From NCBI RefSeq assembly GCF_029868625.1, contig NZ_JARWOJ010000087.1, positions 1 through 42,103 of the forward strand: a stretch of DNA of 42,103 bases. Direction: 5' to 3'. The notes under the pieces are model-generated. The model had not been told where the DNA came from. It made no database searches and worked only from the letters and a program-made list of their open reading frames with translations. Both the position numbers and the translations under genes were made by a program. Shown piece after piece: positions 17,149 through 24,896 of this stretch (the first letter of the stretch is position 1; the number at the start of each line of letters is the position of its first letter). The stretch is from Nocardia neocaledoniensis (GTDB lineage Bacteria; Actinomycetota; Actinomycetes; Mycobacteriales; Mycobacteriaceae).

Positions 17149-17946
17149 GTGCCGGTGCTCACCGAGGGCGAGCTGGACATCGTCGGCCGGGTCGGTATCG
17201 CCAGCAATCTGACGCTGGTCTGCGAGATCGCCGCGCCCGAACCCGACGGCGCCCCGCTGCGCGTGGTGTACAAGCCGGTGCGCGGGGAACGCCCGCTGTG
17301 GGACTTCCCCGACGGGACCCTGGCCGGCCGCGAGGTCGCCTCGTATCTGATCTCGGAACATCTGGGCTGGGGCGTCATCCCGGAGACGGTGCTGCGCGAC
17401 GGTCCGTTCGGGCCAGGCATGGTGCAGCGCTGGGTGACCGCCGTCGACAACCACACCGACACCAGACAGCGGCTGGACCTGGTCGATCTGGTGCGGCCCG
17501 GCACGGTGCCCGACGGCTTCTGCGAAGTGCTGCGCGCCCTCGACGGCGAGGGCAAGGAGGTCTCGCTCGTCCACGCCGACGATCCACGCCTGCAACGGAT
17601 GGCGGTGCTGGATCTGCTGCTCAACAACGCCGACCGCAAGGGCGGACACGCGCTCGAAGGCGTCGACGGGCAGGTGTACGGCGTCGACCACGGCATCTGC
17701 CTACACAGTGAACCGAAGCTGCGCACGGTGCTGTGGGGGTGGGCGGGACGCCCGGTACACGAATCGCTGATCACCGACATCACCACGTTCGCCGCGAATC
17801 TGCCCGGCGCCGTGGCCGATTCGCTGGCTGCCCACATCACCGACGCCGAGATCACCGCGCTGATCGAACGCACGAAGGGGCTGCTCGAACATCCGGTGAT
17901 GCCGGTGCCGAACTCGTCTCGCCCGATTCCCTGGCCCGCGTTCTGA
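17149..17946 (+). CDS. SCO1664 family protein with PI3/4-kinase-like motifs
   Basis: A 265-residue protein of the SCO1664 family, found with DUF3090 in actinobacteria. VYKPVRGERPLWDFP supplies a Lys in a nucleotide-loop-like context. LLLNNADRKGGHAL (Asp162-Arg163) resembles the catalytic DRHxxN motif of phosphatidylinositol-3/4-kinase-like proteins. YGVDHGICLH (Asp180) resembles the metal-binding DFG/DxG motif. A phosphotransferase or ATP-binding role is therefore plausible but unproven. GTG at 17149 has GAGGAG about 7 bases upstream. It is the last gene of the uppP-side plus-strand run; the 129 bases after it contain only short palindromes such as GGTGCGCGCACC. Confidence 0.85.
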   Translation: MPVLTEGELDIVGRVGIASNLTLVCEIAAPEPDGAPLRVVYKPVRGERPLWDFPDGTLAGREVASYLISEHLGWGVIPETVLRDGPFGPGMVQRWVTAVDNHTDTRQRLDLVDLVRPGTVPDGFCEVLRALDGEGKEVSLVHADDPRLQRMAVLDLLLNNADRKGGHALEGVDGQVYGVDHGICLHSEPKLRTVLWGWAGRPVHESLITDITTFAANLPGAVADSLAAHITDAEITALIERTKGLLEHPVMPVPNSSRPIPWPAF

Positions 17947-18075
17947 TCCGCGGGTAGCGCCGTTCCGGTGCGCGCACCCCCTGGCGTGGGGTATCGTGAC
18001 GCTGTTTCCGGGTCGGGGCCGGTGCTACTGTGCTGCAAGCACTTTCGTCTTACCACGCGAGATCAGAGGAATTTC

Positions 18076-18345
18076 ATGTCGACCCGATCCATCGTCACCA
18101 CCACCGCTGCCGCGATGCTGCTCACCGGAGCGGCCGCCGCCGTCGCCGCGCCCGCCCAGGCGTTCCCCGCCGGCTGGTGGACCGAGAAGACCTTCGTGTG
18201 CACCGCCACCGACCGCAACACCGGCGCGGCGCTGCCCGAGGTCACCGTGGAGGCCGCCGACCAGGTCGGCGCCGCCTACTACGCGCTGCCCCACTTCGGC
18301 CAGAACGCCGACACCCTGAACGTGCAGTGCTACGAGCAGGCCTGA
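18076..18345 (+). CDS. Small secreted protein
   Basis: An 89-residue exported protein of unknown function. An Ala-rich signal peptide ends near PAQA-FPAGW (about residue 28), leaving a mature domain of about 60 residues. Two Cys remain (FVCTATD and NVQCYEQA) and probably form one disulfide. The mature sequence is polar and beta-prone (LPEVTVEAADQVG). ATG at 18076 has AGAGGA five bases upstream. A TACTGT at 18026-18031 is a reasonable -10, giving a leader of about 40 bases. No neighbour explains its role. Confidence 0.72.
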   Translation: MSTRSIVTTTAAAMLLTGAAAAVAAPAQAFPAGWWTEKTFVCTATDRNTGAALPEVTVEAADQVGAAYYALPHFGQNADTLNVQCYEQA

Positions 18346-18358
18346 TCCTGCGATGAGG

Positions 18359-18393
18359 TCGGTGTCGCCGCTCCCGACGCGCGGCGACACCGA
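18359..18393. terminator. Strong bidirectional hairpin terminator
   Basis: TCGGTGTCGCCG pairs perfectly with CGGCGACACCGA over 12 bases around an 11-base loop. It lies between the secreted-protein stop (18345) and the hydrolase stop (18399), two convergent genes. There is no T tract, but the position and stem strength make termination in both directions the best reading. Confidence 0.75.
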
Positions 18394-18398
18394 ACCCG

Positions 18399-19262
18399 TC
18401 ACCGCCGGGCGTCCCGCTCGACGTGCGCGTCGAGGAACTGCCTGATCGGCACGGTCTGCTCCAGGATGGCGTGACCGACGCCGGGCAGGACGTGGACCTC
18501 GCCCCGTGTGAACGCCCCGCGGGCCCGCCGCGCGGTACGCGCCGAATCGAAGAGCGCGTCGCGCTCGCCGACGATCACCAGGACGGGGATCGCCACGGTG
18601 CGCAGGCGCTCGTCGGAGAAGATCGGCAGCCGCCCGGAACGCGCCGAGAAATGCGCGAACGTCACCTCGACATCATCGAGGATCGGCCCCGCCACCGCCT
18701 CGTCGAGCCCGAGCCCGGCGCGCGCCATGTCGCGCACGGTGCCGCGGCCGGCCAATCGCCGCAGCAGGCCCTTCACCATCCACCCGTATCGATGCGGCCC
18801 CAAGCCGCCCGGGCACAACAGCGCCAGCGCCGTGACGCGCCCCGGCCTGCGCAGCACGTAGTCCAGGGCCGTCCAGCCACCCAGCGACATCCCGACCATG
18901 GCGACCGTCGTCAGCCCGAGCGCGTCGATGACCTCGTCGAGCCAGCCCGCGGTCGCGTCGGTGTCGAGCGACAATCGCGCCGGTGCGCTGAAACCGGGCT
19001 CACCGGGCAGATCGACCGCGAACACCCGGTACCCGCGCGACCAGTCGGCGACGTCCCCGCGCCAGGCCGACGCGTTCGATCCCGATCCGTGCAGCAGGAC
19101 CAGCGGTGGCGCGTCGACGGGCCCGGAGGCGACGACGAAGGTCTCGCCCGCGCGGGTCGGTACCCGCAACTCGTCGCGGGGGACCGGCCAGGCGTCGAGG
19201 TGGGCGCGATAGCGCTGCTCGACGACTCGTCTGCCCTCGGGGGTTTTGTAGATGCCGGTCAT
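18399..19262 (-). CDS. Alpha/beta hydrolase
   Basis: A 287-residue alpha/beta-hydrolase-fold protein. The oxyanion-hole motif is LLHGSGSNASAW, the nucleophile elbow is VGMSLGGWT (Ser in GxSxG), the acid is probably the Asp in VGERDALFD, and the catalytic His is in LPGVGHAIL. A 30-residue N-terminal segment (MTGIYKTPEGRRVVEQRYR) precedes the fold, a feature common in actinobacterial carboxylesterase-like hydrolases. Its ATG overlaps the HTH-regulator stop as ATGA, so the two form one operon. Probable esterase or lactonase activity; the substrate is unknown. It is the likely target of regulation by its partner. Confidence 0.9.
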   Translation of the reverse strand: MTGIYKTPEGRRVVEQRYRAHLDAWPVPRDELRVPTRAGETFVVASGPVDAPPLVLLHGSGSNASAWRGDVADWSRGYRVFAVDLPGEPGFSAPARLSLDTDATAGWLDEVIDALGLTTVAMVGMSLGGWTALDYVLRRPGRVTALALLCPGGLGPHRYGWMVKGLLRRLAGRGTVRDMARAGLGLDEAVAGPILDDVEVTFAHFSARSGRLPIFSDERLRTVAIPVLVIVGERDALFDSARTARRARGAFTRGEVHVLPGVGHAILEQTVPIRQFLDAHVERDARR

Positions 19263-19684
19263 GAGCTGAGGACTCCGTCCATGTAGTCGAGCAGTCGGGC
19301 GGTGTCGGCGAGACCGCCGAGCACGATGACCTTCAGCCGCGAGCGTTCCGGGTCGTAGCCGGTTTCCACGCGCAGTGCCCGGCCGCCCGGACCCCGGGTG
19401 GCGGCGGTCGTGGTGAGCAGGGTGGTGATGCGGTCCGCGGTGGCGCGGTCGACGGCATCCACCTCGACGATGCAGGACACATCGGCCTGGTCGGCGGCGG
19501 CCGCGGGCGGCGGTGCGGTGAGGGGCAGTCCGGTGAACGCCTCGAGGTCGTCGTGGGCGATGCGGTACTGCTTGCCGATGCGCGCCGCGGGCAGTTTGCC
19601 GTCGCGCACATAGCTGCGCACGGTGCGCACATGCAGTCCGAGCAGGTCGGCGACTTGCTCCACCGAGTAGAGACGATCTGTCAT
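19259..19684 (-). CDS. HTH (excisionase/MerR-type) DNA-binding protein
   Basis: A 141-residue regulator. Residues 4-50 form a winged HTH of the HTH_17 type: YSVEQVADLLGLHVRTVRSYVRDG followed, as a separate wing element, by KLPAARIGKQYRI. After an Ala/Pro linker, residues 65-141 are a small alpha/beta domain (VSCIVEVDAVDRATADRI, then RLKVIVLGGLADTARLLDYM) that may sense a ligand or dimerise. Translation starts at ATG 19684 with no Shine-Dalgarno and TAGGGT 6 bases upstream, so it is probably leaderless. It is coupled by ATGA to the hydrolase gene. The AT-rich promoter holds an inverted and a direct repeat, which suggests autoregulation. Confidence 0.85.
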   Translation of the reverse strand: MTDRLYSVEQVADLLGLHVRTVRSYVRDGKLPAARIGKQYRIAHDDLEAFTGLPLTAPPPAAAADQADVSCIVEVDAVDRATADRITTLLTTTAATRGPGGRALRVETGYDPERSRLKVIVLGGLADTARLLDYMDGVLSS

Positions 19685-19690
19685 AAACCG

Positions 19691-19726
19691 ACCCTAAACG
19701 AACGTATTTATAGGGATAAATAGGGA
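19691..19726 (-). promoter_or_regulatory. Promoter/operator of HTH-hydrolase operon
   Basis: The -10 TAGGGT (19691-19696) lies 6 bases from the ATG. Just upstream are a perfect inverted repeat, TATTTAT-N4-ATAAATA (19705-19722), and a direct repeat ATAGGGA at 19710 and 19720, exactly 10 bases apart. The element is strikingly AT-rich for this genome and covers the -35 region, as expected of a repressor site. The rest of the gap to mshC (19727-19969) shows nothing I can name. Confidence 0.6.
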
Positions 19727-19969
19727 AGTTAAGGTAATTGTGATGTGTGAGCATTGTCGCCGTCGCCCGAGCGTGGCAACCTGTTCGCCCAGGATCGCGG
19801 CCCGCCACCCGGATGGAGCCGCGTCCAGGGCTGTGACCTGGGAATCCGGCTGAGTACAACCCTTGACCGAACCGGCCGGACACGTTTGTGTGCAGGTAGC
19901 GGGCCGTTGCCACGACACCGTCAGCAACCCCCTGACCGGCCCGCGGACCGACCACTTCCGCGGGGGCTC

Positions 19970-19975
19970 TACCCT
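19970..19975 (+). promoter_or_regulatory. -10 element of leaderless mshC promoter
   Basis: TACCCT is followed by 6 bases and then the mshC ATG, with no Shine-Dalgarno between. This fits a leaderless transcript. Confidence 0.5.
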
Positions 19976-19981
19976 CGAATC

Positions 19982-21220
19982 ATGCAGTCCTGGTCCGATA
20001 TCGCCCTACCGACCGTCCCCGGAGCAGGGCCGCCGTTGCGGTTGTACGACACCGCCGATCGCCAGGTCCGCCCGGTCACCCCCGGCGCGACCGCGAAGAT
20101 GTACGTCTGCGGCATCACTCCCTACGACGCCACCCACCTCGGCCACGCCGCCACCTACCTGACGTTCGACCTGATCAACCGGCTCTGGCGCGACGCGGGC
20201 CACGACGTGCACTACGTCCAGAACGTCACCGACGTCGACGACCCGCTGTTCGAACGCGCCGCGCGCGACGGCGTCGACTGGCGCGACCTCGGCAGCTCGG
20301 AGATCGCGCTGTTCCGCGAGGACATGACCGCACTCGGCGTGCTGCCCCCGCGCGACTATATCGGCGCCATCGAATCGGTCGACGAGGTCGTCGAGCTGGT
20401 GCAGAAGCTGCTCGCCGCCGGCGCCGCCTACATCGTCGACGACGCCGAGTACCCCGACATCTACTTCCGCACCGATGCCACCGAACAGTTCGGCTACGAA
20501 TCGGGCTACGACCGCGCCACCATGGAGACCCTGTTCGCCGAGCGCGGCGGCGACCCCGACCGCCCCGGCAAGCGCGACACCATCGACGCGCTGCTGTGGC
20601 GTTCCGCGCGCCCCGGTGAGCCGTCGTGGCAGGCGCCGTTCGGAGACGGACGCCCCGGCTGGCACATCGAGTGTGCCGCGATCGCGCTCAACCGCATCGG
20701 CACCGAGTTCGACGTCCAGGGCGGCGGCTCGGACCTGATGTACCCGCACCACGAATACTCCGCGGCGCACGCCGAGGCCATCACCGGCACCCGCCGCTTC
20801 GCCCGCCACTACGTGCACGCCGGGCTGATCGGGCTCGACGGCGAGAAGATGTCGAAGTCCAAGGGCAACCTGGTGTTGGTGTCGAAGCTGCGCCGCTCGG
20901 GTGTCGACCCCGCCGCGATCCGCCTCGGGCTGCTCACCGGCCACTACCGGCAGGACCGGATGTGGACCGACGAGGTCCTCACCGAGGCACAGGCCAGGCT
21001 GGCCCGCTGGCGCGAAGCCGTGGCTCTGAGCTCCGGCCCCTCGGCCACCGACACCGTCGCCCGCCTGCGTCAGCACCTCGCCGACGATCTGGACACTCCG
21101 AAGGCGCTCGACGCGATCGATAACTGGGCCACCCAGGCACTGACCTACGGCGGTACCGACACCGCGGCGCCCGGCCTGGTGCGGGACGCGGTGAACGCGC
21201 TGCTCGGCGTCAGCATCTGA
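19982..21220 (+). CDS. mshC: Cysteine:1D-myo-inosityl 2-amino-2-deoxy-alpha-D-glucopyranoside ligase
   Basis: MshC joins cysteine to GlcN-inositol through a cysteinyl-adenylate, the third enzymatic stage of mycothiol synthesis. It is a cysteinyl-tRNA synthetase paralogue of 412 residues, the usual MshC length and shorter than CysRS. It has HLGHAATY (HIGH motif, His52), the zinc/substrate Cys43 in [20 protein letters not shown], and KMSKSKGN starting at Lys289. The N-terminus [14 protein letters not shown] is MshC-like rather than CysRS-like. ATG at 19982 follows a leaderless-type -10; the longer open frame upstream has no support. A strong hairpin follows two bases after the stop. Confidence 0.96.
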   Translation: MQSWSDIALPTVPGAGPPLRLYDTADRQVRPVTPGATAKMYVCGITPYDATHLGHAATYLTFDLINRLWRDAGHDVHYVQNVTDVDDPLFERAARDGVDWRDLGSSEIALFREDMTALGVLPPRDYIGAIESVDEVVELVQKLLAAGAAYIVDDAEYPDIYFRTDATEQFGYESGYDRATMETLFAERGGDPDRPGKRDTIDALLWRSARPGEPSWQAPFGDGRPGWHIECAAIALNRIGTEFDVQGGGSDLMYPHHEYSAAHAEAITGTRRFARHYVHAGLIGLDGEKMSKSKGNLVLVSKLRRSGVDPAAIRLGLLTGHYRQDRMWTDEVLTEAQARLARWREAVALSSGPSATDTVARLRQHLADDLDTPKALDAIDNWATQALTYGGTDTAAPGLVRDAVNALLGVSI

Positions 21221-21222
21221 CC

Positions 21223-21248
21223 GATCGCGGGTCCGTCGACCCGCGATC
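21223..21248 (+). terminator. Hairpin terminator after mshC
   Basis: GATCGCGGGTC and GACCCGCGATC are perfectly complementary over 11 bases around a 4-base CGTC loop, starting 2 bases after the mshC stop. There is no T run, as in many high-GC actinobacterial terminators. Confidence 0.7.
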
Positions 21249-21325
21249 CCCGCGGAGTACTGTCGCGATCGTGTGAGGCGCGTGGCGCTGTCGCGTCGTG
21301 CGTTCGACCGGCGACAGGAGCGGCG

Positions 21326-23803
21326 ATGCCAGACAGCGACGACCCCGCCACCCCCACGGCGACCGCCGTACTGCACGTCGGCGGGGTACTGCGGGCCAGC
21401 TCCCATCTGGTTCTCACCCGTGCTCTCGGCCGCCGCCCCGGCGTGCTCGCGGTCGACACCAACCCGGCCGCGCAGACCGCCACGGTCACCTACGATCCGG
21501 CGCGGACCTCGGTCGCCGACCTGCGCGGGTGGGTCCGGGACTGCGGCTACCACTGCGCGGGTCGCGCGGTACCGAACCACCTGTGCGACCCGCTGTCCGA
21601 ACCGGCACCCACCGGTGACGGCGGGCAGGCGCGGCCCGACCTCGACACGTCCGGGCACCCACACGACGACCACGCGGGCGCGCGCAATGGTGCGTCCACC
21701 GGGCACGCCGGGGACGGGGCCGAGCACGATCATGCGCACGCTGGGCACCACGGTGGGCATGCGGCCATGTCCATGGACGACATGGCCCGCGACATGCGCA
21801 ACCGCTTCCTCGTGGCCCTGGTCTTCTCCACCCTGGTGATGCTGTGGTCGCCGATGGCCACCCACATGCTCGGCGTTCACCTGCCGGTCCCGTTCGGCCT
21901 GCGCGTGGACGTGTGGACGCTGATCCTGAGCCTGCCGGTGATCTTCTACTCCTCGACGATCTTCTTCACCGGCGCGTGGCAGGCCTTGCAGGCACGCACC
22001 CTCGACATGATGGTGCTGGTCGCGGTCGGGATCGGCACCGGCTGGCTGTACTCACTGGGGGTGACTCTCACCGGCGGCGGCGAGGTCTTCTACGAGGCCG
22101 CGACCATGTTGGCGACCTTCGTGCTGCTGGGCCACTGGTTCGAGATGCGGGCGCGCGGTGGCGCCAACGACGCGGTGACCACCCTGCTGGATCTGTCCCC
22201 GCCGAAAGCCGTGGTCGTGCGGGACGGCAGCGAGATCGAGATCCCCACGGCCGACGTCGCCGTCGGCGACGTGCTGCTGGTGCGCCCCGGCGCGAAGATC
22301 GCCGTCGACGGCACGGTGGTCGGCGGCTCCAGCGAGGTCGACGAGTCGATGGTCACCGGGGAGAGCCTGCCGGTGCGCAAGGAACCCGGGTCCGCGGTGA
22401 TCGGCGCGACCATCAACACCACCGGCAGCCTGCGGGTCCGCGCGACCAAGGTGGGTGCCGACACCGCGCTCGCCCAGATCGTGGAACTCGTGCAGCAGGC
22501 ACAGAATTCGAAGGCACCGGGGCAGCGGCTGGCCGACCGGGCGGCGTTCTGGCTGACCTTGGTCGCCCTCATCGGCAGCGTCGCGACGCTGGTGGTGTGG
22601 CTGCTCGCCGGCGCGTCACTGAGCCGGGCGCTGCTGTTCGCGATCACCGTGGTCGTGGTGACCTGTCCCGACGCGCTCGGCCTCGCGACGCCGACCGCGA
22701 TCCTGGTCGGCACCGGGCTCGGCGCGAAACGGGGTGTGCTGTTCAAGAACGCCACGGCGCTGGAGGACTCGGCCCGCATCGACGTGGTCGTGCTGGACAA
22801 GACCGGCACCCTCACCAGGGGTGCGCCGGAGGTGACCGACGTGGTGACGGCGCCAGGGATCGGCACCGACCGGATGCTGGCACTGGCCGCCGCCGTGGAA
22901 CGCGAATCCGAGCATCCGCTCGCGCGGGCGATCGTCGACTACGCGAAAGCCCATGACGCGCAGACATTCTCCGTGGCCGACTTCCGGAACGTGCCGGGCC
23001 GGGGCGCGAGCGCGACCGTCGACGGCCACCGTGTCCTGGTCGGCAACCGCGGGCTGCTCGACGAGGAGCAGGTCGCGCTCGGCGACCTGGCCCGCCACCG
23101 GGACGAGCTGGCGGCCGCCGGGCACACCGCGGTCCTGGTCGCCGTCGACGGCGCGGCTGCCGCGGTGATCGCCCTGGCTGACGCGCCCCGCCCGAGCTCG
23201 GCGGCGGCCGTCGCGGCCCTGCACGATCTGGGTGTGGACGTGGTGATGCTGACCGGGGACAACCAGGCCACCGCCCAGCGCATCGCCGACGATCTCGGCA
23301 TCGACACCGTCATCGCCGAGGTGCTCCCGGCCGACAAGGCCGACCGCGTGGCCGAACTCCAGCGGGCGGGCAGGAAGGTGGCGATGGTCGGTGACGGCGT
23401 CAACGACGCGCCCGCGCTGGCCCGCGCCGATCTCGGTATCGCCATCGGCGCGGGCACCGATGTGGCCATCCAGACCGCCGACGTGGTGCTCATGCGCTCG
23501 GACCCGTTCACGGTGTCGACCGCACTGCGGATCGGGCGCGGTACCGTCGGCAAGGAACACCAGAATCTCGCCTGGGCGGTCGGTTACAACGGTCTGGCCC
23601 TGCCGATCGCGGCCGGCGTGTTCGCACCGTGGGGCCTGACGATGCGCCCGGAGATCGCGGCCATGGCGATGTCGGGATCGAGCCTGATCGTCGCGCTCAA
23701 CGCGCTGCGCCTGAAACGCCTTCCACTGCCGGAAGCCCCCGATCAGCAGCCGGCCGGACACCGCGGAGCCGAGGCGAGCGCGGGTTCACGATCGACCACC
23801 TAG
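21326..23803 (+). CDS. Heavy-metal P1B-type ATPase with His-rich N-terminus and CPD metal motif
   Basis: An 825-residue metal-exporting P-type ATPase. An HMA-like N-terminal domain (1-70) lacks the usual CxxC but is followed by CGYHC and a third Cys (Cys73, Cys77, Cys87), then a His/Asp-rich segment (about 113-148). The catalytic core is complete: TGES in the actuator domain, DKTGTLT (phosphorylated Asp491), the SEHPLA nucleotide motif, MLTGDN and [10 protein letters not shown]. The transmembrane metal-site triad is CPD (residues 447-449) instead of CPC, CPH or SPC. The last helices read YNGLALP and [16 protein letters not shown], like copper-type pumps. AGGAG precedes ATG 21326 by 5 bases. 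Copper or another soft metal is likely; the CPD triad leaves specificity open. Confidence 0.92.
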   Translation: MPDSDDPATPTATAVLHVGGVLRASSHLVLTRALGRRPGVLAVDTNPAAQTATVTYDPARTSVADLRGWVRDCGYHCAGRAVPNHLCDPLSEPAPTGDGGQARPDLDTSGHPHDDHAGARNGASTGHAGDGAEHDHAHAGHHGGHAAMSMDDMARDMRNRFLVALVFSTLVMLWSPMATHMLGVHLPVPFGLRVDVWTLILSLPVIFYSSTIFFTGAWQALQARTLDMMVLVAVGIGTGWLYSLGVTLTGGGEVFYEAATMLATFVLLGHWFEMRARGGANDAVTTLLDLSPPKAVVVRDGSEIEIPTADVAVGDVLLVRPGAKIAVDGTVVGGSSEVDESMVTGESLPVRKEPGSAVIGATINTTGSLRVRATKVGADTALAQIVELVQQAQNSKAPGQRLADRAAFWLTLVALIGSVATLVVWLLAGASLSRALLFAITVVVVTCPDALGLATPTAILVGTGLGAKRGVLFKNATALEDSARIDVVVLDKTGTLTRGAPEVTDVVTAPGIGTDRMLALAAAVERESEHPLARAIVDYAKAHDAQTFSVADFRNVPGRGASATVDGHRVLVGNRGLLDEEQVALGDLARHRDELAAAGHTAVLVAVDGAAAAVIALADAPRPSSAAAVAALHDLGVDVVMLTGDNQATAQRIADDLGIDTVIAEVLPADKADRVAELQRAGRKVAMVGDGVNDAPALARADLGIAIGAGTDVAIQTADVVLMRSDPFTVSTALRIGRGTVGKEHQNLAWAVGYNGLALPIAAGVFAPWGLTMRPEIAAMAMSGSSLIVALNALRLKRLPLPEAPDQQPAGHRGAEASAGSRSTT

Positions 23804-23906
23804 CTCCGCGGACACCCGCTGTCGGGCGCGCACCGCGACAGCCACCAGTGGATCAGCACGCGCTCGCGCGGTGTCCGGGTGCCGCGATGGTGGCCCGGCG
23901 GCCCGG

Positions 23907-23933
23907 TTGCTGGGAGTATGCGCCGTTTATACT
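23907..23933 (+). promoter_or_regulatory. Probable promoter of universal stress protein gene
   Basis: TATACT at 23928-23933 is a very good -10 in this GC-rich setting. TTGCTG at 23907-23912 lies 15 bases upstream, a short spacer. The predicted leader is about 40 bases and includes the GGAGA site before ATG 23978. Confidence 0.5.
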
Positions 23934-23977
23934 GTGGGCCAAGCGCAGCTGACCCGCCGTCGATCGGAGAGCGTCAC

Positions 23978-24775
23978 ATGGGGTACCAGCGCATCGTGGT
24001 GGGGACCAACGGCTCGGAATCGGCGCGTACCGCCGTCGCGGTGGCCGGCGAGCTGGCGCTACGCCTCGAACTGGGCATCACGGTGGTCAGCGTGTGGAAA
24101 GAGGCCACGCTCAAGGCGGGCACCGACGCCCCGTGGGCCGAGGCCGTCACCGGGAGCGCCGCCGAGGTGTTGCTGGAGGCCGGTGTCCCCGAGGTGGTGC
24201 GCCGCGAGATCCCCGGCACCGCGGGCACGATGCTGCTGGAGGAAGCCGCACGTGAACCCGACACGCTGTTGGTCATCGGCGGTGGCGGGCTGGGCAGTTC
24301 CAAGGCCCGGCTGCTGGGCTCCACCGCCAATCACGTGTCGCACCACAGCGAATCCGATGTCGTGTTCACCCACAAGATCCCGAAGCGCTGGACCACGGTC
24401 GGGCTGACCACCGACGGATCGGCCAGCTCGATCATCGCGGTGCGCCGCGGCTACGACGTCGCGGTCGCCCTGGGCGCCCGCCCGTTCCTGGTGACTTCCG
24501 CCAAGACCGACGACGACGGCGCCGACACCCTCGTCGAGGTCGAAGGCGCCGCCGGCGTCGACGATCCCGCGCTGTTCGGCCGCGACGTGCTCACCGGTGT
24601 TCCGGCGGCGGAGGCGATCTGCAACGCGGCCTGGAAATACGATCTGGTCGTGATCGGCAATCGCGGAATGAGCGGCCCCGCACGGCTGCTCGGTTCGGTC
24701 GCCAACAAGGTGACCCACGATATCGACACCAATCTCCTGCTGGTCAACACGACGCACGGGGCGGTGGAGCCCTGA
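23978..24775 (+). CDS. Universal stress protein, tandem UspA domains
   Basis: A 265-residue protein with two UspA domains, at about 1-130 and 135-262. Both end in the ATP-binding pattern G-x2-G-x9-G-(S/T): GGGGLGSSKARLLGST in the first and GNRGMSGPARLLGSV in the second. The N-terminus YQRIVVGTNGSESA carries the expected first strand. ATG at 23978 has GGAGA 7 bases upstream. Tandem ATP-binding Usp proteins in mycobacteria respond to hypoxia, nitric oxide or growth arrest; the role here is inferred only. It follows the metal ATPase by 174 bases with its own promoter, so it is probably a separate unit. Confidence 0.93.
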   Translation: MGYQRIVVGTNGSESARTAVAVAGELALRLELGITVVSVWKEATLKAGTDAPWAEAVTGSAAEVLLEAGVPEVVRREIPGTAGTMLLEEAAREPDTLLVIGGGGLGSSKARLLGSTANHVSHHSESDVVFTHKIPKRWTTVGLTTDGSASSIIAVRRGYDVAVALGARPFLVTSAKTDDDGADTLVEVEGAAGVDDPALFGRDVLTGVPAAEAICNAAWKYDLVVIGNRGMSGPARLLGSVANKVTHDIDTNLLLVNTTHGAVEP

Positions 24776-24776
24776 G

Positions 24777-24792
24777 CCCGCATTGCGGGTTT
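24777..24792 (+). terminator. Small intrinsic-type terminator after usp gene
   Basis: CCCGC and GCGGG form a short stem around a 3-base loop, followed directly by TTT. It starts one base after the usp stop codon. The stem is short, so the call is tentative. Confidence 0.4.
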
Positions 24793-24896
24793 GCTCCGGT
24801 TTAGCGGGTAACCGCGAAAGCCGCCCGAAACCTACGGGTCGGTCACTTATGATGTCCGGACGCGCGCGGTTCGGAACACGACGGAGTGGACGCCGG

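Noticed and set aside
17972..17998. GGTGCGCGCACC and ACCCC-N7-GGGGT palindromes as a terminator after the SCO1664-family gene
   Set aside because: The stems are short and the arrangement is not typical; the call is too weak to list.
24783..24896. Upstream extension of the DUF445 gene to 24783
   Set aside because: The extra residues are Arg-rich with no homology-like pattern, and they span the probable TATGAT promoter; ATG 24897 has a ribosome site.
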